From Bradyrhizobium sp. BR 10289 (lineage in GTDB: Bacteria > Pseudomonadota > Alphaproteobacteria > Rhizobiales > Xanthobacteraceae), in assembly GCF_019455385.1 (NCBI RefSeq), contig NZ_JACOFR010000027.1, forward strand, positions 29,105 to 93,104: DNA of 64,000 nt, written 5' to 3'. The translations under genes and the position numbers were made by a program. The notes under the pieces were generated by a model. That model saw only the letters and a program-made list of their open reading frames with translations, made no database searches and was not told the DNA's origin. Below, in pieces: positions 54,232 to 63,111 of the stretch (positions are counted from its first letter, which is position 1; every line of letters begins with the position of its first letter).

Positions 54232-54331
54232 GGCTGGGGGGCAAAATTTCGCTGATGTTTCATGGTCATCCGGCTCTCGCCAGAGCGCGCCAATCTCTGT
54301 ATGGTGCGGCCCGCGTAGTGGGGATTTCGTC

Positions 54332-54622
54332 GTGACGTCAAAGTTTCGCCCGGCCGGCTCGGGGTGGGCCATCATTGTCTTGAGCCTGACGGCGCTTGCG
54401 CTGGCCGGCTGCGGCCGCAAGGGCCCGCTGGATCTGCCGCCGACCGCCTCGAGCGCGTCCACGGCCAACATCGCCGCGCCAACAGATACCGAGATCGAAG
54501 CCCAGAAAACACCAAGCGTGTTCAATCCCACCTATGGTGCGGACGCCCCTCCTGTGGCGCCCAAGGGCAGTAAAAGATCCTTTGTTCTCGACCCGCTCCT
54601 GGACGATAAAACCGGCCGGTAG
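54332..54622 (+). CDS. lptM: LPS-assembly lipoprotein LptM (YifL-like)
   Basis: 96 residues from GTG 54332. Lipobox LALAGCGRKGPLDLPP directly after the hydrophobic signal, the sequence that defines the LptM/YifL family (C-G-x-K-G-P-L-x-x-P). In E. coli LptM helps LptD form its native disulfides in the outer membrane. The rest is disordered and rich in Pro/Thr. It lies between argH and lysA as in many Rhizobiales. Confidence 0.88.
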   Translation: MTSKFRPAGSGWAIIVLSLTALALAGCGRKGPLDLPPTASSASTANIAAPTDTEIEAQKTPSVFNPTYGADAPPVAPKGSKRSFVLDPLLDDKTGR

Positions 54623-54645
54623 GCTGGGGCAACTGAGCCAACGCC

Positions 54646-55911
54646 ATGAACCATTTCGACTATCGCAACGGCGTGCTGCACGCCGAGGCGGTGAATCTGT
54701 CCGAGCTGGCTGCCACGGTCGGCACGCCGTTCTATTGCTATTCGACCGCGACGCTCGAGCGGCACTACCGCGTCTTCGCCGATGCCTTCGCCGGCGAGAA
54801 GGTGCTGGTCTGCTACGCCATGAAGGCGAACTCGAACCAGTCGGTGCTGCGCACGCTGGCGAGGCTCGGCGCCGGCGCCGATGTGGTCTCCGGCGGTGAA
54901 TTGAAGCGCGCGCTGGCCGCGGGCATCCCCGCCAGCAAGATCCTGTTCTCCGGCGTCGGCAAGACCGAGACCGAGCTGCGTGCCGCGCTCGCCGCCGACA
55001 TCCTCTGCCTCAACGTCGAATCCGAGCCCGAGCTCGAGCTGCTCTCGCGTCTAGCGACCGAGATGGGCAAGACCGCGCGCATCTCCGTCCGCGTCAATCC
55101 CGATGTCGATGCCGGCACGCACGCAAAGATCTCGACCGGCAAGTCCGAGAACAAGTTCGGCATTCCGCTCGCTCATGCCCGCGAGGTTTACGCGCGCGCC
55201 GCGAAGCTGCCCGGGATCCAGGTGACCGGCACCGACGTGCATATCGGCAGCCAGATCACCGACCTCTCCAAGATGGAGACAGCGTTCCGCATCCTCTCCG
55301 AATTCGTGCAGACGCTGCGTGCCGACGGCCACGACATCAGCCATGTCGATTTCGGCGGCGGCCTCGGCATTCCCTATTACATGGACCGCGAGGCGCCGCC
55401 GGCGCCCGACGCCTATGCCGCCATGGTCAAGCGCGTCAGCCACAATCTCGGCTGCACGCTGATGTTCGAACCGGGCCGCATGATCGTCGGCAATGCCGGC
55501 ATCCTCGTCGCCAAGGTGATTTACGTGAAGCACGGCGACGGCAAGAATTTCGTCATCATCGACGCCGCGATGAACGACCTCATCCGCCCGACGCTGTACG
55601 AGGCCCATCACGACATCCTGCCGGTGACGCAGCCGGCGAAGGACGCGGCGACGATCTTGGCCGACGTCGTCGGCCCTGTCTGCGAGACCGGCGACTATCT
55701 CGCGCTCGATCGCGCGTTGCCGATGCCGAAGGCCGGCGATCTCCTCGCGATCATGACCGCCGGCGCCTATGGCGCCGTGCAGGCCGGCACCTACAACACG
55801 CGGCCATTGGTGCCGGAAGTGCTGGTGAAGGGCGACCAGTACGCCGTCGTGCGCCCGCGCATCGAGGTCGAGCAACTGATCGGGATGGACACGCCCGCGC
55901 CGTGGCTGTGA
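54646..55911 (+). CDS. lysA: Diaminopimelate decarboxylase
   Basis: 421 residues. The PLP lysine is in VLVCYAMKANSNQSVLR, with HIGSQITDL and VDFGGGLGIPY in the barrel, and the Cys site GPVCETGDYLA near the C-terminus. It makes lysine from meso-diaminopimelate in the last step of the pathway. It starts 23 bases after lptM, so it shares the argH transcript. Downstream lie a converging dehydrogenase gene and its terminator. Confidence 0.95.
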   Translation: MNHFDYRNGVLHAEAVNLSELAATVGTPFYCYSTATLERHYRVFADAFAGEKVLVCYAMKANSNQSVLRTLARLGAGADVVSGGELKRALAAGIPASKILFSGVGKTETELRAALAADILCLNVESEPELELLSRLATEMGKTARISVRVNPDVDAGTHAKISTGKSENKFGIPLAHAREVYARAAKLPGIQVTGTDVHIGSQITDLSKMETAFRILSEFVQTLRADGHDISHVDFGGGLGIPYYMDREAPPAPDAYAAMVKRVSHNLGCTLMFEPGRMIVGNAGILVAKVIYVKHGDGKNFVIIDAAMNDLIRPTLYEAHHDILPVTQPAKDAATILADVVGPVCETGDYLALDRALPMPKAGDLLAIMTAGAYGAVQAGTYNTRPLVPEVLVKGDQYAVVRPRIEVEQLIGMDTPAPWL

Positions 55912-55948
55912 AGCGGCACCCGCGCGGCCGCCACCAAAATTTGGAAAA

Positions 55949-55977
55949 CAACCCCATGCACAGTAGACACGGGGTTG
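55949..55977 (-). terminator. Terminator of the 56058-56945 gene
   Basis: Read on the minus strand: CAACCCCGTG, an eight-to-nine-base loop, CATGGGGTTG, then TTTTCC. A ten-pair stem including one G-U. It lies about 80 bases past the gene's stop. Confidence 0.55.
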
Positions 55978-56057
55978 CCCGCATGACGCGGGGTTGTCCG
56001 GCGCAGCTGTTTGATCGGCCGAGGCAATCGGCGACAAATGCGCGATTCGCGTAGGCG

Positions 56058-56945
56058 CTACCTCTTTCCGACCACCACCCCCGCCTTCTTCTCGATCGGC
56101 TTGATCGCCGCGGTGAAATCGGACTCGGCGCCCTCCGCAGCGATCACGGTCTCCCATAGCCGCCCCACGGCGTCGGCGACCTCCATCGACAGGCCGAGCT
56201 GTTTCATCTCCTCCAGCGCCAGCCGCACGTCCTTCACCATCAATCCCGTCGCGAAGCCGAAATCGAAGCTGCGCGGCAGCACCGAGCGCGGAAACTTGTC
56301 GCGGCTTGCGGTGTTCATGCCGGAGCCCGCGTTGATGACATCGATCATCACGGCGGGATCGAGCCCGGCTTTCACGCCCATCACCACCGCTTCCGATGTG
56401 GCCACCATCGCCGTCGCGGAGAGGAAATTGTTGGCGAGCTTCATGGTCTGCGCCGCACCTGGCTGCTCGCCGATGAAGAACACCTTCCCGATCACGTCGA
56501 GTGCGGGCTTGAGCAGCTCGAACTCGGTTTTCGGTCCCGACACCATCACCGCCAGCGTGCCCTTCTCGGCGCCGCCGACGCCGCCGGAGACGGGGCAGTC
56601 GATCTGCACGATGTCGCGCTTGGCCAGGAGGCCGTGAATTTTCGCCGCCATCGTCGAGCCGACGGTGGAGAGATCGATGAAGCGCTTTGCACGGCTGCCC
56701 TCGATCACGCCATTCGCGCCGGTCGCGACCTCGAGCGAGGCTTGCAGCGATGGCAGGCTCGCCATCACAGTCTCGACCTGGTCGGCGACGTCCTTCGGCG
56801 AGGTCGCAGCGGTGGCGCCGCGCGCGACGAGCTTGTCGACGACCTCCTTGCGCGTGTCGAACACGACGAGCTTGTGTCCCGCCTCGATCAGCCGCCGCGC
56901 CATCGGGAAACCCATGTTTCCGAGGCCGATGAATCCGATGTCCAT
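56058..56945 (-). CDS. 3-hydroxyisobutyrate dehydrogenase-family NAD(P)-dependent oxidoreductase
   Basis: 295 residues. NAD(P) site MDIGFIGLGNMGFPMARRLI, substrate site VDCPVSGGVGGAEKGTLAVM-like (IDCPVSGGVGGAEKGTL) and the catalytic lysine region GAAQTMKLANNFLSA. The family includes 3-hydroxyisobutyrate and tartronate-semialdehyde reductases; the substrate here is undecided. The gene breaks the usual lysA-DUF4175 neighbourhood together with the next minus-strand gene. Confidence 0.9.
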   Translation of the reverse strand: MDIGFIGLGNMGFPMARRLIEAGHKLVVFDTRKEVVDKLVARGATAATSPKDVADQVETVMASLPSLQASLEVATGANGVIEGSRAKRFIDLSTVGSTMAAKIHGLLAKRDIVQIDCPVSGGVGGAEKGTLAVMVSGPKTEFELLKPALDVIGKVFFIGEQPGAAQTMKLANNFLSATAMVATSEAVVMGVKAGLDPAVMIDVINAGSGMNTASRDKFPRSVLPRSFDFGFATGLMVKDVRLALEEMKQLGLSMEVADAVGRLWETVIAAEGAESDFTAAIKPIEKKAGVVVGKR

Positions 56946-56994
56946 GGTGTTTCCTTGTGGTTGTTATTCGTCGTTGCGAGCTTCCCACCCTCGG

Positions 56995-57151
56995 TGTCGT
57001 CCCGGACAAGCGCGCCCGAAGCGCGCGTAGATCCGGGACCCATAATCCCAGGGAGGAGTGCTGGCGCGAAATGGCAACTCCGAGTCCTCGTAACCACATC
57101 TCGCTGTGGTTATGGATCCCGGATCTGCGCTCACGCTTGTCCGGGACGACA
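56995..57151. repeat. 157-bp palindromic element, TGTCGTCCCGGACAAGCG family
   Basis: Arms TGTCGTCCCGGACAAGCG (56995-57012) and CGCTTGTCCGGGACGACA (57134-57151) are perfect reverse complements. A second, inner pair (GATCCGGGACCCATAA at 57030 and TTATGGATCCCGGATC at 57110) matches at 15 of 16. It lies between two minus-strand genes and may control read-through. Confidence 0.8.
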
Positions 57152-57171
57152 GCGGAGATTGGCGTTGTTTC

Positions 57172-57555
57172 TCACGCCTTCCCGTCGATCTCCGCGAACA
57201 CCTCGCGCGCGATGCGGAAGCTGTCGACGGCGGCCGGCATGCCGCCATAGATCGCGACTTGCATCAGGATCTCGCGGATCTCGTCGCGGGTCACGCCGTT
57301 CGTCAACGCGCCCTTCAGATGCGCGCGAAACTCGTGCTGGCGGTTGAGGATCGCGATCATCGCGATGTTGAGCATGCTGCGGGTCTTGCGCGGCAGCTCC
57401 TCGCGGCCCCAAACCGTGCCCCAGCAATATTCGTTGAGCATCTCCTGAAACGGACGGTTGAAGTCGTCGACGTTCTTCAGGGCGTTGTTGACATAGGCTT
57501 CCCCCAGCACCGCTTTGCGGACTTCGAGGCCCTTATCGTGCATCTTCTTGTCCAT
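57172..57555 (-). CDS. Carboxymuconolactone decarboxylase-family protein
   Basis: 127 residues from ATG 57555 (AAGGAAA upstream). The CMD fold signatures RSMLNIAMIAILNRQHEFRA and HLKGALTNGVTRDEIREILM plus AIYGGMPAAVDSFRIAREV are present. The AhpD-type CxxC is absent, so this is the PcaC-like branch: 4-carboxymuconolactone decarboxylation or a related reaction, though orphan paralogues are common. It is upstream of the dehydrogenase gene and possibly cotranscribed through the repeat. Confidence 0.85.
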   Translation of the reverse strand: MDKKMHDKGLEVRKAVLGEAYVNNALKNVDDFNRPFQEMLNEYCWGTVWGREELPRKTRSMLNIAMIAILNRQHEFRAHLKGALTNGVTRDEIREILMQVAIYGGMPAAVDSFRIAREVFAEIDGKA

Positions 57556-57721
57556 GACGTTTCCTTTTTCCCTCAGGTGACGGCGCGGAAATTACGGGGT
57601 TACGGGGGGCCAGTCACGTCCTCGTGTTATGCGGGAAAAGGGGTGTCTCCCGTACAGGAACGGATGCCTCAGTGCTGCCGTTGTGGTACGCTTCACTCTA
57701 CCGGGCAACCTGGAGAGCTGA

Positions 57722-59671
57722 TTGAACGGCGTCACCCCCGACCCGTCAGACCCGATCCGCGATGGCGACGCTCTGTCGCGGCTGAAGCTGGCGCAGGCCC
57801 TCGATCGGGCCATCTATGCCATCGCGTGGGAGCGTGCCTGGCCCCATCTGGCGCGGCTGCTGACCGTCATCGGCCTGTTCCTGGTGGTGTCCTGGGCCGG
57901 GCTGTGGCTGGCGCTGCCGTTCATCGCCCGCGCCATCGGCCTCGTCGTTTTCGCCGGCATCGCGATTGCCGCCCTGTTCCCGTTGATTCGCTTCCGCTGG
58001 CCGAGCCGCGAGGAAGCCTTGAGCCGGCTCGATCGCGGCTCTGGCATCCGTCACCGTCCGGCCACCACGCTGACGGACACGCTGACCTCGCAGGACCCGA
58101 TCGCGAAGGCGCTGTGGCAGGCGCAGCGCGAGCGCACGCTGGCCTCGCTCAGGCGCATCCGGGCCGGCCTGCCGCAGCCGCGGCTGGCGCTGCATGATCC
58201 CTGGGCGCTACGCGCGCTGGTCATGGTGATGCTGGTTGCGACCTTCTTTGCGGCCGGCGACGAGCGCGCGATGCGGCTCGGAGCAGCGTTCGACTGGAAC
58301 GGCGTGCTGGCCCCGACCAATATTCGCGTCGACGCCTGGGTGACTCCGCCGCTCTATACCGGCAAGCCGCCGATCATCCTGTCGGCCGCCAACAAGGAGG
58401 CCGCAGCGTTATCGGCATCAGGCCCGCTGGCCGTGCCCGCCGGCTCGACCCTGATCGTGCGCTCCTCGGGCGGCAGCCTCGATGTTGTCGTCTCCGGCGG
58501 CCTCAAGGAAGTCGCGCCTGCCGAGGCCGCGCCAAAAGGCACCAACGAGAAGCATTTCACCATCACCGGTGATGGCACCGCGCATGTCCGCGCGCCCTCC
58601 GGCCAGCCGCAATGGGCGTTTGCGGCAACGCCGGACCGGCCACCGACGATCTCGCTGGCCAAGGATCCGGAGCGGCAGGCCCGCGGCGCGCTCCAGCTCT
58701 CCTACAAGATCGAGGACGATTACGGCGTCACCGGCGCCGAAGCGCAGATCGGCCTGCGCCCTGCCGACAGCAAGGACGCTGGCAAGGATGCCGACCCCAA
58801 GGATGCCGATACAAAGGCCGCGGCGCGGCCGCTGTTCCCGCCGCCGCAATTCCCGCTGGTGCTGCCGAATGCGCGCACTCGCAACGGCGTCGGCCAGACC
58901 GTGAAGGATCTCAGCGAATATCCCTATGCCGGCGCCGACGTCACGCTGACGCTCACTGCCAAGGACGAGGCCGGCAATGAGGCGAAGAGCGAGCCCTTCA
59001 ACATGCGCCTGCCCGAGCGTCTCTTCACCAACTCGCTCGCGCGCGCGCTGATCGAGCAGCGCCGCATCCTCGCGCTCGACGCCAACAAGAACTCGGACGT
59101 CTATGCCGCGCTCGACGCGCTGATGATCGCGCCCGAATTGTTCACGCCGGATGCCGGCTGTTATCTCGGCCTGCGCAGCCTGGCGTCCCAACTCGAGGCC
59201 GCGCGCACCGACGAGGCGCTGCGCGAGGTGGTGTCGAGCATGTGGGCATTCGCGGTCACCATCGAGGACGACGGTGTCGCTGGCAGTGTCAACGCGGCAC
59301 TGCGCGGGGCGCAGGACGCGCTCAAGCGGGCGCTGGAACGCGGCGCCAGCGAGGACGAGATCAGGGTGTTGACGCAGAAGCTGCGCGAGGCCATGGCCGG
59401 AAAGGTGCGCGATCTCGCCCGGCGTGCCGAGCAGAATCCGCTTGGACCCCGGCAGCCATTCCCGGCGGAGGTCCAGCTCATCCTCGACAAGGCCGTCGAG
59501 CTGAAACAGAAGACTCAGAAAGCCTCGCCTGAGCAGCTGGAAGAGCTGTCGAAGCAGCAGGACGCCTTGCGGGAGCAGCTTCAGGCCTATCGGAAGTCGG
59601 CGAACAACCGGGCCAACAAAGGCGACGACGGGGCCAATCAATTGACGCGGGACCGGAAATGCGGAAGCTAG
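57722..59671 (+). CDS. DUF4175/TIGR02302-family protein, N-terminal part
   Basis: 649 residues from TTG 57722 with GGAG upstream. Two helices near the N-terminus (ARLLTVIGLFLVVSWAGLWL and GLVVFAGIAIAALFPLI) and another at about 160 are followed by a long periplasmic part typical of the alphaproteobacterial DUF4175 proteins (VDAWVTPPLYTGKPPIIL; SYKIEDDYGVTGAEAQIGLR; RQALERGAS-like RALERGASEDEIRVLTQKLR). The family usually continues into a Gln-rich C-terminal region in one chain; here it stops at KCGS and that region is in the next gene, which overlaps by 13 bases. Role unknown, envelope-related. Confidence 0.8.
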   Translation: MNGVTPDPSDPIRDGDALSRLKLAQALDRAIYAIAWERAWPHLARLLTVIGLFLVVSWAGLWLALPFIARAIGLVVFAGIAIAALFPLIRFRWPSREEALSRLDRGSGIRHRPATTLTDTLTSQDPIAKALWQAQRERTLASLRRIRAGLPQPRLALHDPWALRALVMVMLVATFFAAGDERAMRLGAAFDWNGVLAPTNIRVDAWVTPPLYTGKPPIILSAANKEAAALSASGPLAVPAGSTLIVRSSGGSLDVVVSGGLKEVAPAEAAPKGTNEKHFTITGDGTAHVRAPSGQPQWAFAATPDRPPTISLAKDPERQARGALQLSYKIEDDYGVTGAEAQIGLRPADSKDAGKDADPKDADTKAAARPLFPPPQFPLVLPNARTRNGVGQTVKDLSEYPYAGADVTLTLTAKDEAGNEAKSEPFNMRLPERLFTNSLARALIEQRRILALDANKNSDVYAALDALMIAPELFTPDAGCYLGLRSLASQLEAARTDEALREVVSSMWAFAVTIEDDGVAGSVNAALRGAQDALKRALERGASEDEIRVLTQKLREAMAGKVRDLARRAEQNPLGPRQPFPAEVQLILDKAVELKQKTQKASPEQLEELSKQQDALREQLQAYRKSANNRANKGDDGANQLTRDRKCGS

Positions 59672-60813
59672 CGCGCGTGCCAGTCTTGAAGGCGATCTCG
59701 ATCGCTTGCCTCGCTGTCCTGCTGGGAGGCCTGCCGTCGGTCGCGGCGCAGCAGGATCAGGATCCCGATGCGCTGCTCGACAGTGCCGAAAAGGCGATGC
59801 AGGATTCCGGCGACAGCCTGCGGCAGAAGGAATCCGGCAAGAGCCTCGACAACCAGTCCGACGCCATCCAGAAGCTCGAGGAGTACAAGCGGGCGACGGA
59901 ACGGAACCAGTCCTCCAATCGCGATCGCTCCGTCATCACGCAGCGCGATCTCGACGAGCTCCTGAAGCAGATCGAGAAGGCGGCGCGCGAGGGCAATAAG
60001 GAAGCCGCGCAGCGCATGCTCGAGCAGCTCGCGCAGATCATGGAAAATCTCCAGATGGCGCAGCCGGGACAATCCGGCGACAGCGAGATGGAACAGGCGC
60101 TGAATGAGCTCAGCGACATGATCCGCAAGCAGCAGCAATTGCGCGACAAGACTTACAAGCAGGGGCAGGATTCCCGGCGGGACCGCTCGCGCGGCAAGCA
60201 GCAGGGCGATCAGTCGATGTCGGACCTGCAGCAGGACCAGCAGGCGCTGCGCGACCGGCTGAAGAAGCTGCAGGACGAGCTTGCCAAGCGCGGCCTGACG
60301 CAGAAGGGACAAAAGGGCCAGAAGCAGCAGGGGCAAAAGGGCCAGCAGGGTGAGCAGGGCCAGACCGGCCAGAACGGCGATCAGGACGGCGACGACCAGG
60401 GTGACGACGACGGCAGCCTGGACACCGCCGACGGCGCCATGGGCGATGCCGGCTCCAAGCTCGGCGAGGGCAATGCGGATGGCGCCGTGGACTCGCAGGG
60501 CAAGGCGCTCGACGCTCTGCGCAAGGGGGCGCAGAAGATGGCCGAGGCGATGCAGCAGGGCGACGGCGAGGGGCAGGGCGATGGTCCCGGCAACCGTGCC
60601 GGTCGCCAGCAGAGCGGTGGCAACCAGACCGACCCGCTCGGCCGCCCGCTTCACGGCCGCGAGTTCAGCGACGATTACACGGTCAAGATTCCCGGCGAGA
60701 TCGACGCCCAGCGCGTCCGCCGCATCCTCGAAGAGCTCCGCCGCCGCTTAGGGGATCCCTCGCGCCCGCAGATCGAGCTTGATTATATCGAGCGGCTGCT
60801 GAAGGATTTTTGA
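59659..60813 (+). CDS. DUF4175/TIGR02302 C-terminal region as a separate secreted protein
   Basis: 384 residues from ATG 59659 inside the end of the previous gene. It has its own Sec signal (VPVLKAISIACLAVLLGGLPSVAA), then coiled-coil segments (DLDELLKQIEKAAREGNKEA, AQRMLEQLAQIMENLQ), a Gln/Gly/Lys low-complexity stretch and the conserved family C-terminus KIPGEIDAQRVRRILEELRR and PQIELDYIERLLKDF. The signal peptide and coupled start suggest a real split protein that reassembles in the periplasm with the 57722 product, rather than a frameshift. Function unknown. Confidence 0.8.
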   Translation: MRKLARVPVLKAISIACLAVLLGGLPSVAAQQDQDPDALLDSAEKAMQDSGDSLRQKESGKSLDNQSDAIQKLEEYKRATERNQSSNRDRSVITQRDLDELLKQIEKAAREGNKEAAQRMLEQLAQIMENLQMAQPGQSGDSEMEQALNELSDMIRKQQQLRDKTYKQGQDSRRDRSRGKQQGDQSMSDLQQDQQALRDRLKKLQDELAKRGLTQKGQKGQKQQGQKGQQGEQGQTGQNGDQDGDDQGDDDGSLDTADGAMGDAGSKLGEGNADGAVDSQGKALDALRKGAQKMAEAMQQGDGEGQGDGPGNRAGRQQSGGNQTDPLGRPLHGREFSDDYTVKIPGEIDAQRVRRILEELRRRLGDPSRPQIELDYIERLLKDF

Positions 60814-60825
60814 AGTTACTCTCGG

Positions 60826-60939
60826 TGTCATCGCCCGCGCAGGCGGGCGATCCAGTATTCCAGAGACATGGTTTGGCGAACTCGCTCTCGCAGGGTTCGC
60901 CGCGGCGTACTGGATGCCCCGCCTTCGCGGGGCATGACA
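60826..60939. repeat. Palindromic intergenic repeat, TGTCATCGC family
   Basis: TGTCAT...CGATCCAGTA on the left matches TACTGGATGCCCC...ATGACA on the right as an imperfect long inverted repeat. GGCGAAC and GTTCGCC form the tip hairpin. It lies between converging stops at 60813 (+) and 60966 (-) and could terminate both. Confidence 0.7.
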
Positions 60940-60965
60940 GCGGAATGTGTGGGTTGCCCCGCGCG

Positions 60966-61340
60966 CTAACTCTTCTTCGCCGCCAGCGCGTCCGCCACGG
61001 CGGTGCGGATGTCCGCAACCGAGAACGGCTTGGTCACGACGTCATGCACCAGCGCGTTGAGGTTCGAGGCGCGCTCGCGCTGGTCGGCAAAGCCGGTCAT
61101 CAGCAGGATCGTCAGGTCCGGAAAATCGCGCGCGGCGGAGAGCGCCAGTGCGATGCCGTCCATCACGGGCATCTGGATGTCGGTGAGCAGGAGATCGAAC
61201 GCACCGTCCTCGCGGGTCAGGATCTCCAGCGCCTCGGCGCCGTCCTGAGCGGTGACGGTCTCGTGGCCGTCCATGGCGATGGCGCGCGCCACCAACTGGC
61301 GCATCGAATCCTCGTCGTCGGCGATCAGAATTTTTGGCAT
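60966..61340 (-). CDS. cpdR: Single-domain response regulator, CpdR-like
   Basis: 124 residues, a receiver only. Acidic pocket D8-D9 (ILIADDEDSMRQ), phospho-acceptor D54 (LLLTDIQMPVMDG), LLMTGFADQ and the Lys in DVVTKPFSVADI. Size and the MTGFA segment match CpdR, the adaptor that in Caulobacter directs ClpXP to cell-cycle substrates when unphosphorylated. It could also be another stand-alone receiver. It ends 25 bases from a palindromic repeat. Confidence 0.72.
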   Translation of the reverse strand: MPKILIADDEDSMRQLVARAIAMDGHETVTAQDGAEALEILTREDGAFDLLLTDIQMPVMDGIALALSAARDFPDLTILLMTGFADQRERASNLNALVHDVVTKPFSVADIRTAVADALAAKKS

Positions 61341-61399
61341 AGGATCAACCTTGGGACCAACCTCGCGGCCGGCCTTGCTCGCGGGACCTGCGCAATCGA

Positions 61400-62278
61400 T
61401 TATACGCTGCCGCCGGCAATGTCGCGCCGGTTGAAGAAGCGAACGTCGATATTGCGGCCTTCCGGCGGCGGCGAGGCCAGGCGCGAGCGGAAGAAGGCGC
61501 GCTCGCCGGGCTGCAGCACGGTCTGCTCCAGCACGGTGTTCCAGGCGTAGATCTCCGCGCCCTGGGCGTCGCGCACCGCAAAGCGCAGGCGCGGGATATC
61601 CAGCGGCTTCTTGCCCTGGCCGACGATCACGCCCTCGATTACCAGCACCTGCTTACCGTCAACCGTCTCGCTGGAGAGCTTGACGTCCTTGAAGGCCAGC
61701 CCGCGCAGGTTCACGTCGAAGCCGACCAGCTTGTAGAAGGCCGCCGTCTGCGGCAGCAGCCGCACCATGTCGGTGCGCCAGACGATCAGGGCCACGACCA
61801 GCGCGCCCATGCCGGCGCAGGCGGTCGGCAGGCCGAAATGGGATTTTCGCGGTACCACGGCGGGGGTCGGTCGCTTCACCTTTGCCCCGCGTCGGCTGAA
61901 CAGGCCCTGGAACCAGGACCGGTGCTGGGCGCCTACGGCCTCTTCTTCGGCAGCCCGGGCGGCAGCCGACCATTCGTCCTCGACCTCGCTGGCGTCCTCG
62001 GCCGGCCAATCGCTGGCGATCGAGGGGCTGTCGACAACAGGGGTGTCGGCGGCGCCGTCGTCCTTGGCGTAGGAGTTCCATTCCGCGGCAAGGTCGGAGT
62101 GGTCGTCGGCCTGGCGGGCTGCGGCCATGGCCGGGACGGGCGTTTCCTCGATGGCATCCTCGGCATAGGCGACCCAGGTCTCCTTGCAGCGTGAGCAGCG
62201 GACCGTCCGCCCATTCGCCCCCAGGCTCGCAAGCTTGATGGCGTAGGATGTCGTACAATGAGGGCAGACGATATGCAT
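61400..62278 (-). CDS. MJ0042-type zinc-ribbon membrane protein (DUF3426-like)
   Basis: 292 residues from ATG 62278. The N-terminal zinc ribbon MHIVCPHCTTSYAIKLASLG, then TVRCSRCKETW (two CxxC pairs) is the MJ0042 domain. An acidic linker follows, then one transmembrane helix (LPTACAGMGALVVALIVW) and a C-terminal domain like DUF3426 (VIEGVIVGQGKKPLDIPRLR). The zinc ribbon faces the cytoplasm. In alphaproteobacteria it is divergent from ftsE, as here. Role unknown, perhaps envelope or division regulation. Confidence 0.88.
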   Translation of the reverse strand: MHIVCPHCTTSYAIKLASLGANGRTVRCSRCKETWVAYAEDAIEETPVPAMAAARQADDHSDLAAEWNSYAKDDGAADTPVVDSPSIASDWPAEDASEVEDEWSAAARAAEEEAVGAQHRSWFQGLFSRRGAKVKRPTPAVVPRKSHFGLPTACAGMGALVVALIVWRTDMVRLLPQTAAFYKLVGFDVNLRGLAFKDVKLSSETVDGKQVLVIEGVIVGQGKKPLDIPRLRFAVRDAQGAEIYAWNTVLEQTVLQPGERAFFRSRLASPPPEGRNIDVRFFNRRDIAGGSV

Positions 62279-62451
62279 GGGTAGGCCTTGATGCACGGAC
62301 TTGTCTTGACGATGACCCGGGCGCGGAGAGCCGGGCGAGCCAAATGCTACAAGGCGACCGTTAACGAACCGGAAACCATAACGGTCGCAAAAACCGTTGA
62401 TTGCGTGTGGCGAGGTGCCGCGGCGCGGCCCCCTCTCGAACGGAGCTGAAC

Positions 62452-63111
62452 TTGGTTCGGTTCGAAAATGTCGGATTGCGTTACGGTCTGGGGCCGGAGA
62501 TCCTCCGTGACCTCAGTTTCCAGATCCCGGCGCATTCGTTCCAGTTCCTCACCGGCCCGTCCGGCGCCGGCAAGACGTCCTTGCTGCGCCTGCTGTTCCT
62601 GTCGCACCGGCCGACGCGCGGCCTCGTCAATCTGTTTGGCCACGACATCTCGCAGCTCGGCAAGGACGAGATCGCCGATTTGCGCAAGCGCATCGGCATC
62701 GTGCTCCAGGACTTCCGTCTGCTCGATCATATGACGACGTATGAGAATGTCGCGCTGCCGTTCCGCGTCATGGGCCGCAGCGAGTCCAGCTACCGCAAGG
62801 AGGTCATCGACCTCCTGCGCTGGGTCGGGCTCGGCGAGCGCATGGACGCGCTGCCGCCGATCCTGTCGGGCGGCGAGAAGCAGCGCGCCGCGATTGCGCG
62901 CGCGGTGATCTCGCGACCTCAATTGTTGCTTGCGGACGAGCCGACCGGCAGCGTCGATCCGACGCTCGGCCGCCGCCTGCTGCGGCTCTTCATCGAGCTC
63001 AACAAGTCGGGCACTGCCGTCATCATCGCAACCCACGATATCGCCCTGATGGACCAGTACGAGGCGCGCCGCCTGGTGCTGCATCAGGGACGGTTGCACG
63101 TCTATGAGTAG
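62452..63111 (+). CDS. ftsE: Cell division ATP-binding protein FtsE
   Basis: 219 residues from TTG 62452 (GGAG seven bases before). Walker A TGPSGAGKTSLLRLL, Q-loop LQDFRLLDHMTTYENV, signature LSGGEKQRAAIARAV, Walker B LLLADEPTGSVDP and IATHDIAL. The length equals FtsE. With FtsX it forms a membrane complex that activates periplasmic peptidoglycan hydrolases at division. Its stop overlaps the ftsX start by eight bases. Confidence 0.93.
   Translation: MVRFENVGLRYGLGPEILRDLSFQIPAHSFQFLTGPSGAGKTSLLRLLFLSHRPTRGLVNLFGHDISQLGKDEIADLRKRIGIVLQDFRLLDHMTTYENVALPFRVMGRSESSYRKEVIDLLRWVGLGERMDALPPILSGGEKQRAAIARAVISRPQLLLADEPTGSVDPTLGRRLLRLFIELNKSGTAVIIATHDIALMDQYEARRLVLHQGRLHVYE

Noticed and set aside
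53044..54531. 495-residue minus-strand frame
   Set aside because: Antisense to argH and lptM; no domain character.
60291..60420. Collagen-like G-Q-K-G repeats suggesting a phage or surface collagen protein
   Set aside because: The stretch is an internal Gln/Gly/Lys low-complexity linker of the DUF4175 C-terminal protein; no G-x-y periodicity over a collagen-like length.
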